DNA of 64,000 bases from Ichthyophis bannanicus (taxonomy: Eukaryota > Chordata > Amphibia > Gymnophiona > Ichthyophiidae). This document shows positions 10,733 through 21,749 of the stretch, in pieces (position 1 is the stretch's first letter; every line of letters starts with the position of its first letter). A model generated the notes under the pieces. It was given only the letters and a program-made list of their open reading frames with translations, searched no databases and was not told the origin of the DNA. The translations under genes were made by a program, and so were the position numbers. The stretch lies in the NCBI GenBank assembly GCA_033557465.1, contig CM066043.1:106878278-106942277 (forward strand), written 5' to 3'.

Positions 10733-11412
10733 TCACTGATGGAGGGAGCCGCCGTCTGGAGTCTGTGAAGGAGCCTTTTTACACTGTGTAAGGTGTATCC
10801 AACGAGAATGTCCTTCCACTTTACAAGCCGAGTATCCCACCAGGAGCACACGAAATGGACCTAGAAACTTGGGAACCAGAAGCGTCTTTGGATGCAAATT
10901 CTTAATCAGGACCCAGTCTGGTGACTTCACTTCCGGATATCATGATTCTGATGATTCTGTCATCTCGTTGAGGATTCACTTGCAATAAAAGGGAAACAGA
11001 CCTGACTGTGGTGCAACTGTGAGCAATAAGTGAAAATATCGCTGCGCAACAATTGGGGATCTGGGATAACTGCCAAGTAATATGGAGAAGTAGCTGGACG
11101 TCCAGTAACTATTTCATATGGTGTCAGGCTGGGGGAATTACACGCTGCCATAAGGGCAAAGGGAAGGGCTTCCGTCAAATCTGTAGCCCAATCCTGTGTC
11201 ATAGTGCGCAAGTGACTTTTGATTATCCTATTCATCCGTTCCACCTGGCCAGAGCTTTGCAGATGATAAGGAGTGTGCAGTTGTCTCTTAATACCAAAGC
11301 AAATTTTCAATACCCTCCCATACACTCGCAACAATGGCTGGACCCAGACAAGAAAGAACAAAAGGAACACCCCAGACAGGAATAAACTGGTAATGGATAA
11401 GCTTCTATCCAT
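10733..11412 (-). pseudogene. pol: ERV integrase, core end and C-terminal domain
   Basis: Two frames. 10960-11412 contains the end of the DDE core (HTPYHLQSSGQVERMNR, with the conserved catalytic-Glu helix) and the following SLTPYEIVTGRP segment. 10733-10930 contains the SH3-like C-terminal domain (PDWVLIKNLHPKT, GPFRVLL) seen in gamma-type integrases. The break between the frames lies near 10940-10960. The N-terminal zinc finger should fall in 11413-12038, but I could not identify it there with confidence. Confidence 0.8.
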
Positions 11413-12038
11413 CCAGACAAATACCGCCTCCTTCCTCTGGCACAGGACAGCTCTGCAAAACAGGCTGCAAAATCAAAAAGAGTTCAGAAGGCAGAAATCT
11501 TAATAACTGACCCTAAGCTGACCCTACAGTGCCAATCTTGAAACAGTGCAGACAAGCTGTGCCAAAGAAAAAAATAACAGAAGTTCAGGTGATACCGGAG
11601 AACCAAAAAGACATAATTCATAGCCACAGCGGAAAAGCTTATAATGCAGGAACAGGGCAAGTAGAAACAAAAGACTGTCAGGACAAATAAGCAGATGATC
11701 CTCTTTCCAGCAGCCCTGAGCATCACAGGATGCACCCCACGAAGTCAGAGTCTGGGTTTTCAAAGGAAGTATCTTGCTATTGCTGCAAGAAAGATGAAAG
11801 GGAAAACAAAGTCATATTAAACGGTGTTAAATACAGCACTGTCGGGGACACCGATGCTTGAAGAACAGCTCGCTGTGCTTCGTGGTCTGCAAAATGGTTG
11901 CCCTTTGACACAAAATCTTCAGCAGAAGAATGTCCTTTGCATTTTAAACTGCAACTTGTGCTGGCAAGAGGACAGCCTGTAACAAACGGTGAATGTATGC
12001 AGCATGTTTAATTGGTTTATTAGCAGAAGTCAAAACCC
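11413..12038 (-). other. Degenerate pol between RNase H and integrase of the ERV
   Basis: By position this should encode the end of RNase H and the integrase zinc-binding and core start. I see only short, unconvincing frames, so it is treated as decayed pol. Confidence 0.35.
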
Positions 12039-13119
12039 TCATTGCTGCCGAATGTTGCCAAAATTCCACAAAACCATAGTGACTGCATAGCCTACACGAA
12101 GTTTGCCCTTGTCATCTCTAAAAGCAGAACTATCCACAAACAAAGGTATAATCTGGGGCTGGTAGAGGTACAGTTTGGAAACAATTGAAAATTGTTTGGA
12201 AACAATTATGAGACCCATCTTCCTCCACAAGTGTTGAAAGGTTGCATAGTGATGTAGTACAGACTGAAACATGAAGCGAAGAAATTATTAATTCCAGAGT
12301 CAATAAAACGTGTGGAGGACAAAAGGCTGAGTCTTGGTTAAATGGAACAAAAAGGGCGCTGTAGAATCAGAAAATCAGTAAGTTTCAATTGCAAAGCCAC
12401 TGCTACTAAACTACGTAGACATAGTGGGAGTCCCAAAGTCACTGCATCAAATCGCTTTGAGAAATATCCTACCGGCTTGCAACCAGTTGGGAAAGCTTGT
12501 AAAGGCACACAGGTAGCAGAGGAATCAGAAATAGCCACATACAATTTGAATGGTAAAGAATAATCATATACAATAAACATGGTGCATTTCCCAGTGCAAT
12601 TTTTACATTTAAAACAAACCTCCCACTGTGATAATGGGGGTACAATAAGGCCTTCAGATCCTTCTTTCCCAATAAGAGTATAAAGTGGAGCAGTAAGATC
12701 TTGAGAAATGCGCTAGCTATTATTTACAGAAAATTAATAAACTCAGGAAGCTACACAATAACACTGGTGTCGCTGGAAAAAGGCAATGACAGAATAGGTT
12801 TCAATCTAGCAGAGGTAATTGCATGACCAGATGGTGTTAAATCAACACCCAGGAAAGTAACATTTTGAGATACAAATTGCAGTTTAGACAGATTAACCTT
12901 CAAACCTAAATTAGTAATATGAGCTAATAGAGACAAACTCATAACATGGTGAACATAAAAGCAAATCATCCACATACTGAACTAAAGAGGAATGGTCGAG
13001 TCTTACATCAAATAATGCAGTTCTTAAGGCCTGTGAAAATATGCAGGACTACTGGTGTATTGGTTTTCTTTGCTAATTCTTACTGAAAAATAAGCAGAAC
13101 TCAAATCTACAACAGCAAA
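12039..13119 (-). pseudogene. pol: ERV reverse transcriptase (palm/thumb) and RNase H, broken
   Basis: Fragments in several frames. A YVDD catalytic box is readable at about 12976-12960. A downstream segment (LGLKVNLSKLQF, VTFLGVDLTPSG) belongs to the RT palm. The connection domain lies at 12338-12672 (GCKPVGYFSKRFD). An RNase H start lies at 12272-12039 (PLFVDSSAFRDDKG, GYAV). At least three frameshifts separate these pieces, so this copy has no polymerase function. Confidence 0.8.
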
Positions 13120-13878
13120 CTAGGTGGTCCCTGAAGGTATCTGTGTCCAGATATCATGTGGATTAGGCACCAAGGGAAAAATTGGCAAAATCACATTATT
13201 TACTGCTCGCAGGTCTTGCACAAATCTATAAGTCTTACCGTCAGCCTTTAGTACAGGAAGAATTGGAGTCTTACATAATGAAGTTGTAGAATAAATGACA
13301 CCTTGTTTCTGAAGATCTTCAGTCACAGAACGAATTCCATCAATGGCAGCTGCTGGCAGTGGATACTGCTTGAGTTTAGGAAGCTGAACTCCAGGTTTCA
13401 CGGTGATTTTCACAGGAGGAATAGAAAGGCACCCGACATTAGATCCTGGCACTGCCCACAAAGTAGAGGGAAGGTCTTCAAGTGCCGGATGAACACTGGC
13501 ATCTGCAGGGGACGGCACTTCAGAGAGAGGGTACAGCTGGAAAGAGAACTTGCCACCCATCCAGGATAGAGTAGCATGATGTGACACCAAAAAATCCCGA
13601 CCTAGAAGATTCACTGGCAAAGTGTCTCCCATAAGAAAAGTAGTTGGATATACAATCTCTCCAATCTGCAAAGGTAAATATTCAAGTCTACGATGAGGAA
13701 TTATCTTTCCCTCAATGCCTTCACAATGTACTATCGGTGCTTGTGCTAATTGAGCATGATAGATAGCAGGCAAATCCTGTAAACGCAGTGCTGATGTTGT
13801 AGCTCCAGTATCAATAACAAATTTCAAATTAGAACCTCCCAGTTTAGCTTCTAACTCACCCTGAGGAGTTACAGTCAA
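13120..13878 (-). pseudogene. pro-pol: ERV protease and start of reverse transcriptase
   Basis: 252-codon frame. The aspartic protease active site VIDTGATTSAL is near residue 20 and the LLGRDFLVSH motif near residue 92, as in class I retroviruses. The RT N-terminus follows (QYPLPAAAIDGI, LPVLKADG, FVQDLRAVN). The frame stops at 13120, within the fingers domain. Protease and RT share one frame without an intervening dUTPase, unlike the two Gypsy elements. Confidence 0.85.
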
Positions 13879-13890
13879 ATTCAGGAATAG

Positions 13891-14532
13891 TCATGCATCC
13901 CATGTATCACCTCCACAATCTTCTGGGTTAGAGAAGCACTGATATACTGGAGTGAATTCAGCTTGTACTGGAGGGGGAGGGGGGAAATCAGCTCTCTGGC
14001 CATCAGGATTCCGATTCCGGGGGCAGTCTCGCTGCAAATGTCCAGCCTCTCCACAAGTGTAACACGTACGCAGCTCTCTGGACTGTCCACGCCCTCGCTG
14101 AGAATTCACATAACCTCCTCTAGCTCTGAATCTACCCCTCCCCCTTCCCATGGGAGTTTGCATGGAAGCAATCTGCAAATTAAGCAACTTCGTTTTTTGG
14201 GGTTTTTTTACATCTAATCGGGTTTGTTGTTCCTGTTGTTCCTTGAGGAACTTCAACTCACTGTATCGAGCCCCTTCCAAAATTGCATCGGCTGTTCTAG
14301 CTGGCCAATCTATTGAAGTTTCTAAAATGTCCTTTATTCTTGGAATCAATCCATTTACAAAAATATTAGTAAATCCTGAAGGTGTGTCTTCTGCCTCACC
14401 AGAATAGTCTTTAAAAGCTAGCATACACCTAGTGTGAAAATCTGTAACTTTTTCATCCCTATCCTGCCTTAGAGATGTTAATCTCGACCAGTCCTTTACA
14501 AGTTTGCATACTACTGTAAGGAATTCTAACAA
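13891..14532 (-). pseudogene. gag: ERV gag: capsid C-terminus and nucleocapsid
   Basis: 213-codon frame covering the capsid C-terminal half (SRLTSLRQDRDEKVTDF, SIDWPARTADAI) and a nucleocapsid with one CCHC knuckle, CYTCGEAGHLQRDC, within Arg/Gly-rich sequence. A single knuckle fits gamma-type Gag. The protease frame starts 13 bp downstream. The N-terminal capsid part lies in another frame at 14771-14568 (FPNYRDNPGRFVSLW), so at least one frameshift is present. Confidence 0.85.
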
Positions 14533-14567
14533 TTTTTTTTCCTTTACACAAAAACAAAATTATCTCT

Positions 14568-15535
14568 TTAAATCTTCTTTTGGAAATCTATCACAGGGTC
14601 TGTCATGAACTGAACGAGCGACACTATGAAAATCAGCTGGATTAAAAAAAAACACAAATTATCTAGAGCTGCCCAAATGGGATTATAACTATTAATTATC
14701 TGAGACCATAAAGACACAAATCTACCAGGGTTATCCCTGTAATTCGGAAAAGTTTTAGTCAAATCAAACACTTCTTTAAGTAGTCACAATATCATGTCCC
14801 ACAGCTGCTTCAGTTTCACAGTGGCAGAACATAAATTAGGCTGAATAGAACATCCTGAATAGAGCTTAAATCATAATATAATTGATCACACTTCATCAGA
14901 AACACTTAATTCTTTTGAAATGTACACACAAATGAGAAGTACACAATAACAAATCTGCTTAAAGACCTATAAATTCTGCTTTGAATTTCAAATCATTACT
15001 GCTATCCTGAACTCCAGGCATAGGTAATTTATTTCCCGAGAATGCTAATTCTTTTGCAACAGAAACTCTATGACCTATTGCTACTTCTAAGATTCTTATT
15101 ATAAGTACAACACTTTCCGTTTCTTGATTCAAACATGCTCTCAATTCTTTGAGCTGGGAGACATTCCAAATATCCAAAATACACAATTCTACTCCCCCTA
15201 ACTGCTGTTGCTCTTTAAACATTTTCTTTTTCTCTAGTTCTGCTACACAAGTGACCCGCACTTGCTCAGCTGGTCAGTAATTACATTTCTTAACACAAAC
15301 ATCTTTTTGTTTCAAAACATAAACATTCCAATGTTTTGCATCATGTACCATCCGTTCCCACCATGTAAGCACATTTGCACGGTTTACCTTTAACCGCTAA
15401 CTCATATCTCAGGCAATGGACCTTATCTACAGAGAAAGTTCCCTCCAACGGAAACTGCAAATTCACATTAGCTTTTGTCACTGAATCCCTATGTGCTACG
15501 GAATCGATGGCTACATCACCATGCCTCTCACACAT
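14568..15535 (-). pseudogene. gag: ERV gag: matrix/capsid N-terminal fragments
   Basis: Three short frames. 14568-14771 holds a recognisable capsid motif (DNPGRFVSLW...SYNPIWAALDNL). 14959-15261 (Leu/Glu-rich) and 15341-15535 have no motif I recognise, but their position fits the matrix region. Stops and frame changes show decay. Confidence 0.55.
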
Positions 15536-15628
15536 ACAATAGAAGCATACAATAATGGCTACCTTTTCTAAACACTAAAGCCCTAGCTCTGTCATGCCAT
15601 TCACGCATCTGAGACAGAGCCTGTCTAC

Positions 15629-15767
15629 TTAACAGATTACCCATCACTGGTAATTTTCATAATACTCACAAATCGTTCAGGCACCTTCTGTCCTTGCCTT
15701 AACAGATTACCCATCACTGGTAATTTTCATAATACTCACAAATCTTCAGGCACCTTCTGCCCTTGCC
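15629..15767. repeat. Tandem duplication of about 70 bp in the ERV leader
   Basis: The segment beginning TTAACAGATTACCCATCACT at 15629 recurs at 15699. The copies are 70 and 69 bp with a one-base deletion and one substitution. It lies between the gag fragments and the 5' LTR, so it is a small local duplication in the leader. Confidence 0.9.
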
Positions 15768-15869
15768 TTGAATGCAGAAATCCGTTATCCTGGCACGGCA
15801 CCAACTGAAAGATTACTCTGCACCTCCCCTCACCTGCAACAAGTCAGGGCTCTTGGGAACGGAAATCCG

Positions 15870-16496
15870 CACACACAGCAATGAGAAGGTTAATAGATGA
15901 TCAGTAAATAATACATAACACACTTGTATTATACACACAGGACCAAAGCGCTTTGGGAGAGCAAGCCAGGCCTTTGCCTATGTTTACTCTGAAATCAAAG
16001 CTTTAGGCCTCTTTATTTATAGGTAAAGATACCATTACACAGCATAATTTCACTTTATTATTCTACGTCTCACATCACGTATATTCATAATATACATATT
16101 TTATTCTACGTCTAGTGTTACGTATATTCATAATATACTTTTCTATAGGCATGCACGTCATAGACAATCATGAAAAGACATACATATATTCTCAGGCATG
16201 ACTATGTAGGCCTTAATTATAATTAATCCTAACATTGACTGTTTGATATCTCTGACCAGAGACAGCGAGACTGCGAGGCTGGGTAAACAACTTGCCTTTT
16301 ACTTATCTTTCTAATAACAAGACTAATGTTTATGTTATTTAAACCTTTCACCCAATTTCTTCTACAGAGTTCTCAAGGATAGTATTAAATAAGGAGCTAC
16401 AAATGATATTAACTCTTTCTTAGGGATTATAGCAATATAATATTATACACAGGGCCTGACTGTGTATCCAACCCGGTACAATCAAGCTTTCTTTCA
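15870..16496 (-). repeat. 5' LTR of the ERV (left edge uncertain)
   Basis: 16123-16496 is shared with the 3' LTR. A likely AATAAA signal on the minus strand (near 16011-16018) lies further down, so the LTR probably extends to about 15870-15900. The exact end cannot be fixed because the 3' copy is truncated. The palindromic TATATTCATAATATA occurs twice (near 16080 and 16123). Confidence 0.65.
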
Positions 16497-17140
16497 CAAT
16501 ATAGCTTCCCCTCTTGTCAGTTCATAATCCAGCAGCTCCAAGAAGCAGTCATTTATTTCATCTAGAAACGTTTATCTCCCTAGCATGTCCTGCTGTGACA
16601 CTGATCCAATCGATACCTGGGTAATTGAAATCATCCATTATTACTGTGTTGTAACTTTTGTTAGCTTCCCTGATTTCTTTCAGCATTTCATCATCCATCT
16701 GTTCATTCTAGCCAGACGCTCGGTAGTACACCCAACTGACATCACCTTCCCCTTTTTATATGGAATTTCTATTCATATCTACAGTGTATTTTGTTTCCTG
16801 CAAGACTTTAATCCTATGTAACTTAATGCCCTCTCTAACATAGAGTGCAACCTCTCCACCAATTTGGTCTACCCTATCATTGCTTTGTTTGTATCCAGGT
16901 ATCACAGCATCCCATTGGTTGTCCTTCTTCCACCAGGTCTTTGAGTTGCCAATCATATCTAACCTTTCATTTAGTGTTATATATTCTAGCTCTCCCATCT
17001 TATTTTTTAGACTTTTAGCATTGCATACAGGAATTTTAGAGGTTGTATTTTATTCATATTAATGTGGTTATCAGTTGATAGGGGTAATTTGGAATCTTTC
17101 AGCTCTGTTCTTAAGGGCATCTGGGTTACTTTTATCTTTA
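16497..17140 (-). mobile_element. CR1 LINE fragment, endonuclease region
   Basis: The minus strand encodes CR1-type endonuclease sequence (MIGNSKTWWKKDNQWDAVI, GYKQSNDR, GGEVALYVREG). The start of this block is also present in the CR1 at 36690-37560. The ERV interrupts it at 16497 and the DIRS element starts at about 17143. The expected downstream RT part is not in this window, presumably lying left of base 1 beyond the ERV and L2. Confidence 0.85.
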
Positions 17141-17499
17141 TTGATGGATGCTTCTGGCATGGAGCAGGAGCTGAAGGTATATCCACTCCTTTAAGGGATG
17201 CAAAAATCCACTACTATCTTCCTGTTCCTGGATATGATTGAGGATGTGATCTGAGTGGAGAGGGCATTTCCCGACTCTCTGCTTAAAGGGTTGAGGGTGT
17301 GTAAGAAGATCTCTGCCCTCCTGGAGGAGGAGTGCATTGAGTGGTTTGGTATTCCTAAGGTGTATGCGCATGTTACGGCAGTACCAGACAGACCACCATT
17401 CTTGTGGAACGTAAGGAGGATTTGTTGTTGAGGAGCTAGTTCACCATGGCGGCTACCATTCTGCAGCTGATGGTATGTACCAACCTGACATCTTGAGCC

Positions 17500-18040
17500 C
17501 TGCTCCAGTGGATTCAGTCTCTTCCACCAGATGATACTGCCCCTATTTTGGAGTTGGCTATGGCCTTCCCATCTGATGCCATGTATGACCTGGTATGCTT
17601 GGCAACCAGGAATGGTGCCCTGACGACATTGTCACACTGTTGGATTAGCTCTGGCACTGGGCAGCGGACACCTCTTCCAAAGCTCGGTTGGCCCAGTTGG
17701 CTTTTAATGGGAAGCTTCTGTTTGGAGCTGATTTGGAGAAGCTGGTGAAGGACTTGGGCAAGACAAATCTTACCAACTTCCGGAAGACAGTCCAAAGGGC
17801 CTGTGAAGCAGGTGGGTGTCCCTTTCTCGGCTCTGCCCATCCATCGAGGGTGCACTGGCCAGATTCCCAGATGTTTTGATACTCTCGTCATTACTGACCT
17901 GGAAAATTTTCTTCCTCTGCTTCTGGGCCTCAGGCTCATTCTCAGTCCTTTCGTGAAATGCGTGGGCCCAGGGACTGTCCCTTCCAGAGGAGGACCCTCC
18001 CAGGCTGTACATTGAAGGTACAGGGGTCACTGATTGAAGG
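17500..18040 (+). pseudogene. DIRS copy 1 gag fragment
   Basis: Short shifted frames align by eye with the copy 2 gag (38259-38768). Shared features are a LVCLATRNGAL...WSAD-type region, a LPFxGxLLFGxxLxKLVKDLG motif (near 17690-17770) and a Ser/Arg-rich end. Several frameshifts are present. It encodes the particle protein in intact DIRS elements. Confidence 0.6.
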
Positions 18041-18495
18041 TACAGGGGTCATGAGTTCGAGTCCCCAGTGCGCCTAATGAATAAGGTTGGCAGAGGTAAT
18101 TCCTTTATTTCTATGTTTCTATAGAGGAAAGGCGGGATAGAGGTGATATGATTGAGATGTTTAAATACCTCCATGGCATAAATGTTCAGGGAGAGAGCCT
18201 CTTTCAATTGAAAGCAAGTTCTGCTACGAGGGGACATGGGATGAGGGTGAAGGGAGATAGATTCAGGAGTGATATGCGGAAATATTTCTTTACGGAAAGA
18301 GTAGTGGATCCGTGGAATAGTCTCCCAGTGGAGGTGGTAGAGATGAGGACAGTAACTGAATTCAAAAAAGCATGGGACAAACACAGAGGATCTCTAAAGG
18401 TAAAAAGGGGACTGTTGTAGTTGTTATGGAAGGACAGACTAGATAGGCCATGTGGTCTTTTTCTGTCGTCATATTTCTATTTCTATGTTTCTAAG
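18040..18495 (+). mobile_element. CR1 LINE 3' end inserted in DIRS copy 1
   Basis: Encodes the CR1 ORF2 C-terminus (DMFKYLHGIN, KYFFTERVVDPWNSLP, EFKKAWDKH) and ends in an ATTTCTATTTCTATGTTTCT-type tail. The frame 18148-18420 is the last part of the reverse transcriptase ORF. At the left edge the segment TGAAGGTACAGGGGTCA is duplicated (18013-18050). It is followed by GAGTTCGAGTCCCC, which resembles a tRNA B box, so a SINE-like head may precede the CR1 piece. Confidence 0.8.
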
Positions 18496-18689
18496 ATTTG
18501 GGGACCCATTCCTTGGTTCCTCTAGTTGGAGGCAGGCTTTCGCCTTTTCTTTCTGGAATGGGCCCGGGTTACCAAGGATTGCTGAGTGCTAGATGCCATT
18601 CAGCTCAACTATGTCTGGAATGCAAAAAGTCGATTTCGGATGCTTGAGTCATTTCCCCTTATGGGTCTGTACTCCAAAGTGCCGCTGTA

Positions 18690-19330
18690 TGGATCATCTT
18701 GGACAAGTTGCTGCGCATGAAGGAGGTGGTGCCCGCCCCCAGATGAGCGGGGCAAGGGCAGATATTCCATCTATTTTGTGGAGCCCAGAAAAAAGGATGG
18801 TGCCTTCTGGCGCATTCTGGTTCTCAAGGGGATCAATGAGCACGTGCACATCCTGCAACTCCAGATGGAAACCTTGCGCTCAGTGTGCCATGGGGAGTTC
18901 TTGGCTTCTCTGGTTCTGGCTGAGGTGCATTTCATATTCTGATTGAGGCAGATCTGCAGAAGTATCTGCATTTTGCCATGCTTGGCTCTCACTATCAGTT
19001 TGCTGCTCTCCCTTTCAGGCTATCCACTGCCCCAAGGACATTCTCCGTCATGGTGGTGGCGGTTGTGGTGCCAAGGCATCTGTGTCCATACTTTTTTGGA
19101 TGACTGTCTCGTCCGAGCCTGTTCCCTTTCAGAAGCATCCCGAGTGGGATCCTTTTTTGGAAAGCCTCGGCTGTGTGATCAATCAGGGAATTAGCCAGCT
19201 GTTGCCTTCCCAGTGCCTGGAGTTTCTGGGAGCATATTTCAACACAAATGGGCAGAGTTTTTCTGCCAGAAGAGAAAGTCAAAGGACTATTGGATTGCCT
19301 GACACTGTTCTATGTGCAGCAGGCTCCTAG
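18690..19330 (+). pseudogene. DIRS copy 1 reverse transcriptase remnant
   Basis: Frame-shifted pieces correspond to the RT of copy 2 (39129-39600): FVEPRKKDGAFW-like start near 18778, the leucine-rich LQMETLRS segment near 18860, and the LEFLGAYFNTNG-type palm end near 19218-19250. No continuous frame remains. Confidence 0.65.
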
Positions 19331-19559
19331 AGTCTGGGATTATCTTCAGCTCCTCGGATTGATGGCAGTGACCATAAAGATGGTGCCATAGAGTGTGCTC
19401 ACATGTGACCACTCCAGCGGTCCTTGTCAAATCGGTGGTCCCTAAGTTCTGAACAATTCGAGCACAGGCTTCCGCTCCCATTGATGGTAAAGGCCAGCCT
19501 TCAGTGGTGGCGGCAGCCCTGTTATCTGAGGAAGGGCGTACCGCTGGACAATTTCTCCT

Positions 19560-19930
19560 GGAATCTGCTGACGAGGGATACTAGTCTCTCAGACTGGGGA
19601 GCTTGTTGCCAAGACCATACAGCACAGGGCCATTGGAACTGCAGGGAAGCAGTGTGGCTGTGTTTCCGGCCCCTGGTTTAGGGGTGGGCTGTTTGAGTGT
19701 TTTAAGACAATGCCATTGTGGTGGTTTATGTCCATCGGCAAGGCAGCATAAAGAGTGCTGGGGTAGCCCTGGAGATGACTCTCCTCTTTGCCTGGGTGAG
19801 GAAGAACCTCCTAGCCTTGTCGCCCAGCACATTACCGGGGTGGGCAATGTGGAAGCAGACTTCCTCAGCCAGCACTCTCTGGATCCTGGAGAGTGGGAAT
19901 TGAGTCAAGAGGCGTTTCAGTTGATTCTGT
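19560..19930 (+). pseudogene. DIRS copy 1 RNase H
   Basis: The frame 19718-19903 and its continuation 19603-20064 contain VVVYVHRQGSIKSAGVAL and a PSTLPGWAMWKQTSS / VEADFLSQHSLDPGEWEL segment, characteristic of DIRS RNase H (VNxQGGTxS...HxPGxxNxxAD.LSR). Two frames overlap, so a frameshift lies near 19840. Confidence 0.8.
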
Positions 19931-20339
19931 GCTGCTGGGATCACCCCGAAAAGGATCTGATGGTGACCTGCTCCAATGCCAAAGTTTGCTGCTTTTTCAG
20001 TCACCACACTGAGACAGGGCCTGAGGGCATCGACATCCTGACCAAGCCTTGGCCAAGTCAGTGACTGCTGTACATGTTTCTGCCGTGGCCCCTGGTGGGA
20101 CGTGTGATTCACAGTATAGAACACCACCTGGGCAGGAATGTTCTGGTGGTGCCGGATTGGCTGAGGAGAGTGTGGTCTGTAGATCTGATGCAGCTCCTGC
20201 AGTTGCCTCTTCTTAAGTTGCTTCTATCTCGGGGCCTATTGCAGCTGGGACTGATTGTCCTGGGGGACCCATCTCCCTTCTCGCATACAGCATGGCTGTT
20301 GAAAGGCAACTGCTAGTGTGTAAGGGATACTCTCCAGCG

Positions 20340-21230
20340 ATGACCTTTATGTATGGATATGGTGCCTTTGAGCACTGATGTGGCACTCAGCAGTCGATCC
20401 TGAGGCAGCTCCCTGAAAGTTCAGGTAACAGCTCTGGCCTGTTTCTGGGGTCCAGTGGCAGACAAGTCTCTGGCCTTGCACCTGGACATCTTACGTTTTC
20501 TCCAGGGGCTTTGGCATCTGCATCCTCCCCTCCAGTCTGCAATCTGTGTCTGGTACTCAGGGTCCTGTTGGTGGCACCCTTTCAGCTGCTGCAGCGTGCT
20601 ATCTTAAAGCATTTGATGCTCAAGATAGTCTTGGTTGAAATTCATTCTGCAAGGCAGATTTCCAAGTTGCAGGATCTGTCTTGCTGAGATCCTTATCTGT
20701 CCTTTTCAAAGGAGGCTGTTTCCATTCTGCCTGTGCCTTCCTTCTTGCCTGAGGTGCTTTCTACATTTCGCATGAACTAGGTGGTCTGCCTGCCCTCCTT
20801 CCCAAAGGAGCAGTATCAGAGGAAGGATATGGATCTTCACCTTAAGGATGTCCAGAGAGTGCTCCTCTGGTACCTGGAAGTTACGAATTCCTTTCATAAG
20901 TCAGACCATCTTTTTGTGCTGTTTGCTGGTCCCATGCAAGGGTGAAGCAGTGGTGAAGTCGACTTTAGGGCGCTGGATTAAGGAGACCATTGCCTCCATG
21001 TATGTGTTGCAGAACCGGTCAGTTCTGGAGGGTTTGCACGCCCATTCTACTGGGCACAGGCATCCTCTTGGGTGGAGCAGAACTCGGTAGTTCCTGTAGA
21101 CATTGATCAGGTAGCAACATGGGTATCGTTTTCCACTTTTATCAAGCACTACGGCTTGGATGTCCATGTGTGGGCAGACACGGCCTTGGCTCAAGGGTTT
21201 TGAGAGCTGCCGTGTCTTCTTCTTACCCAG
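20340..21230 (+). pseudogene. DIRS copy 1 tyrosine recombinase
   Basis: Broken frames match the YR domain in copies 2 and 3. The segment near 20848-21060 encodes a DVQRVLLWYLEVT-like helix, a DHLFVLFAGP motif, a RWIKE motif and the HSTGHRHP region near the conserved RAHSTRAQA of DIRS recombinases. In intact elements it integrates the circular cDNA without target duplication. Confidence 0.75.
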
Positions 21231-21260
21231 TGGTGTTATAGCTTTGGTACATCCCACTTT

Positions 21261-21740
21261 TCTGGACTGGTCTAGCAGGGCAACATGGATGGTGATATTT
21301 TACTTAACTAGTTAATGTCCTTTCCTTGAGTCCTGCTAGACCAGTCCAGGACCCACTCCTAAAAAACTATTTGCTCTGTTCTTTTGCTGCAGTATCCTTG
21401 GGTTGGCTATGATTAATTTTCCACCTCGCTCTGCAGGTTCTTCATCTTATGACAGCTTTCTGTTTATGCATTTCTGTACATAGTTCATTACTTTTGATTT
21501 CTCATTGTTGCCCACAATTGAGGTTGTGTGAAGCTTGCCATGTTTCTCCCATATTCTTTGAGATGAATACTCAAGGGACCTCTGGTGGCTGAGACAAATA
21601 GAGGCATAGGAGTGATGTCATTGAAACCATTGGTTCTTTGTCTCCACCAATCTGCTAGTAGGAAAACACAACCCACTTGCCTGGACTGGTCTAGCAGAAC
21701 TCAAGGAAAGAACATAACTTGTAAGTAAAATGTCACCTTG
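21261..21740. repeat. Terminal inverted-repeat hairpin region of DIRS copy 1
   Basis: The segment 21290-21352 is inverted at 21680-21740. The core TGGACTGGTCTAGCAG also occurs at 21263 in the same orientation as the right arm. The roughly 330 bp between the arms has no gene. DIRS copy 3 has an equivalent pair (54614-54669 and 55163-55219), so it is an element feature rather than chance. Confidence 0.75.
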
Positions 21741-21749
21741 TGCTACTAC

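Larger units (their letters stand above)
8431..16496 (-). mobile_element. Endogenous retrovirus, class I (gamma/epsilon-like), decayed
   Basis: Minus-strand provirus of about 8 kb. A 374-bp repeat shared by 8431-8804 and 16123-16496 represents the LTRs, which start TGAAAG in element orientation. Between them, in order from 15.5 kb down, are gag fragments with one CCHC knuckle, an aspartic protease, reverse transcriptase, RNase H, integrase fragments and an envelope gene. Many frameshifts and stops are present, so it cannot express a full set. The right flank at 16497 is CR1 endonuclease sequence. The left side of the 3' LTR is cut by the L2, so no target duplication can be read in this window. 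Confidence 0.9.
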
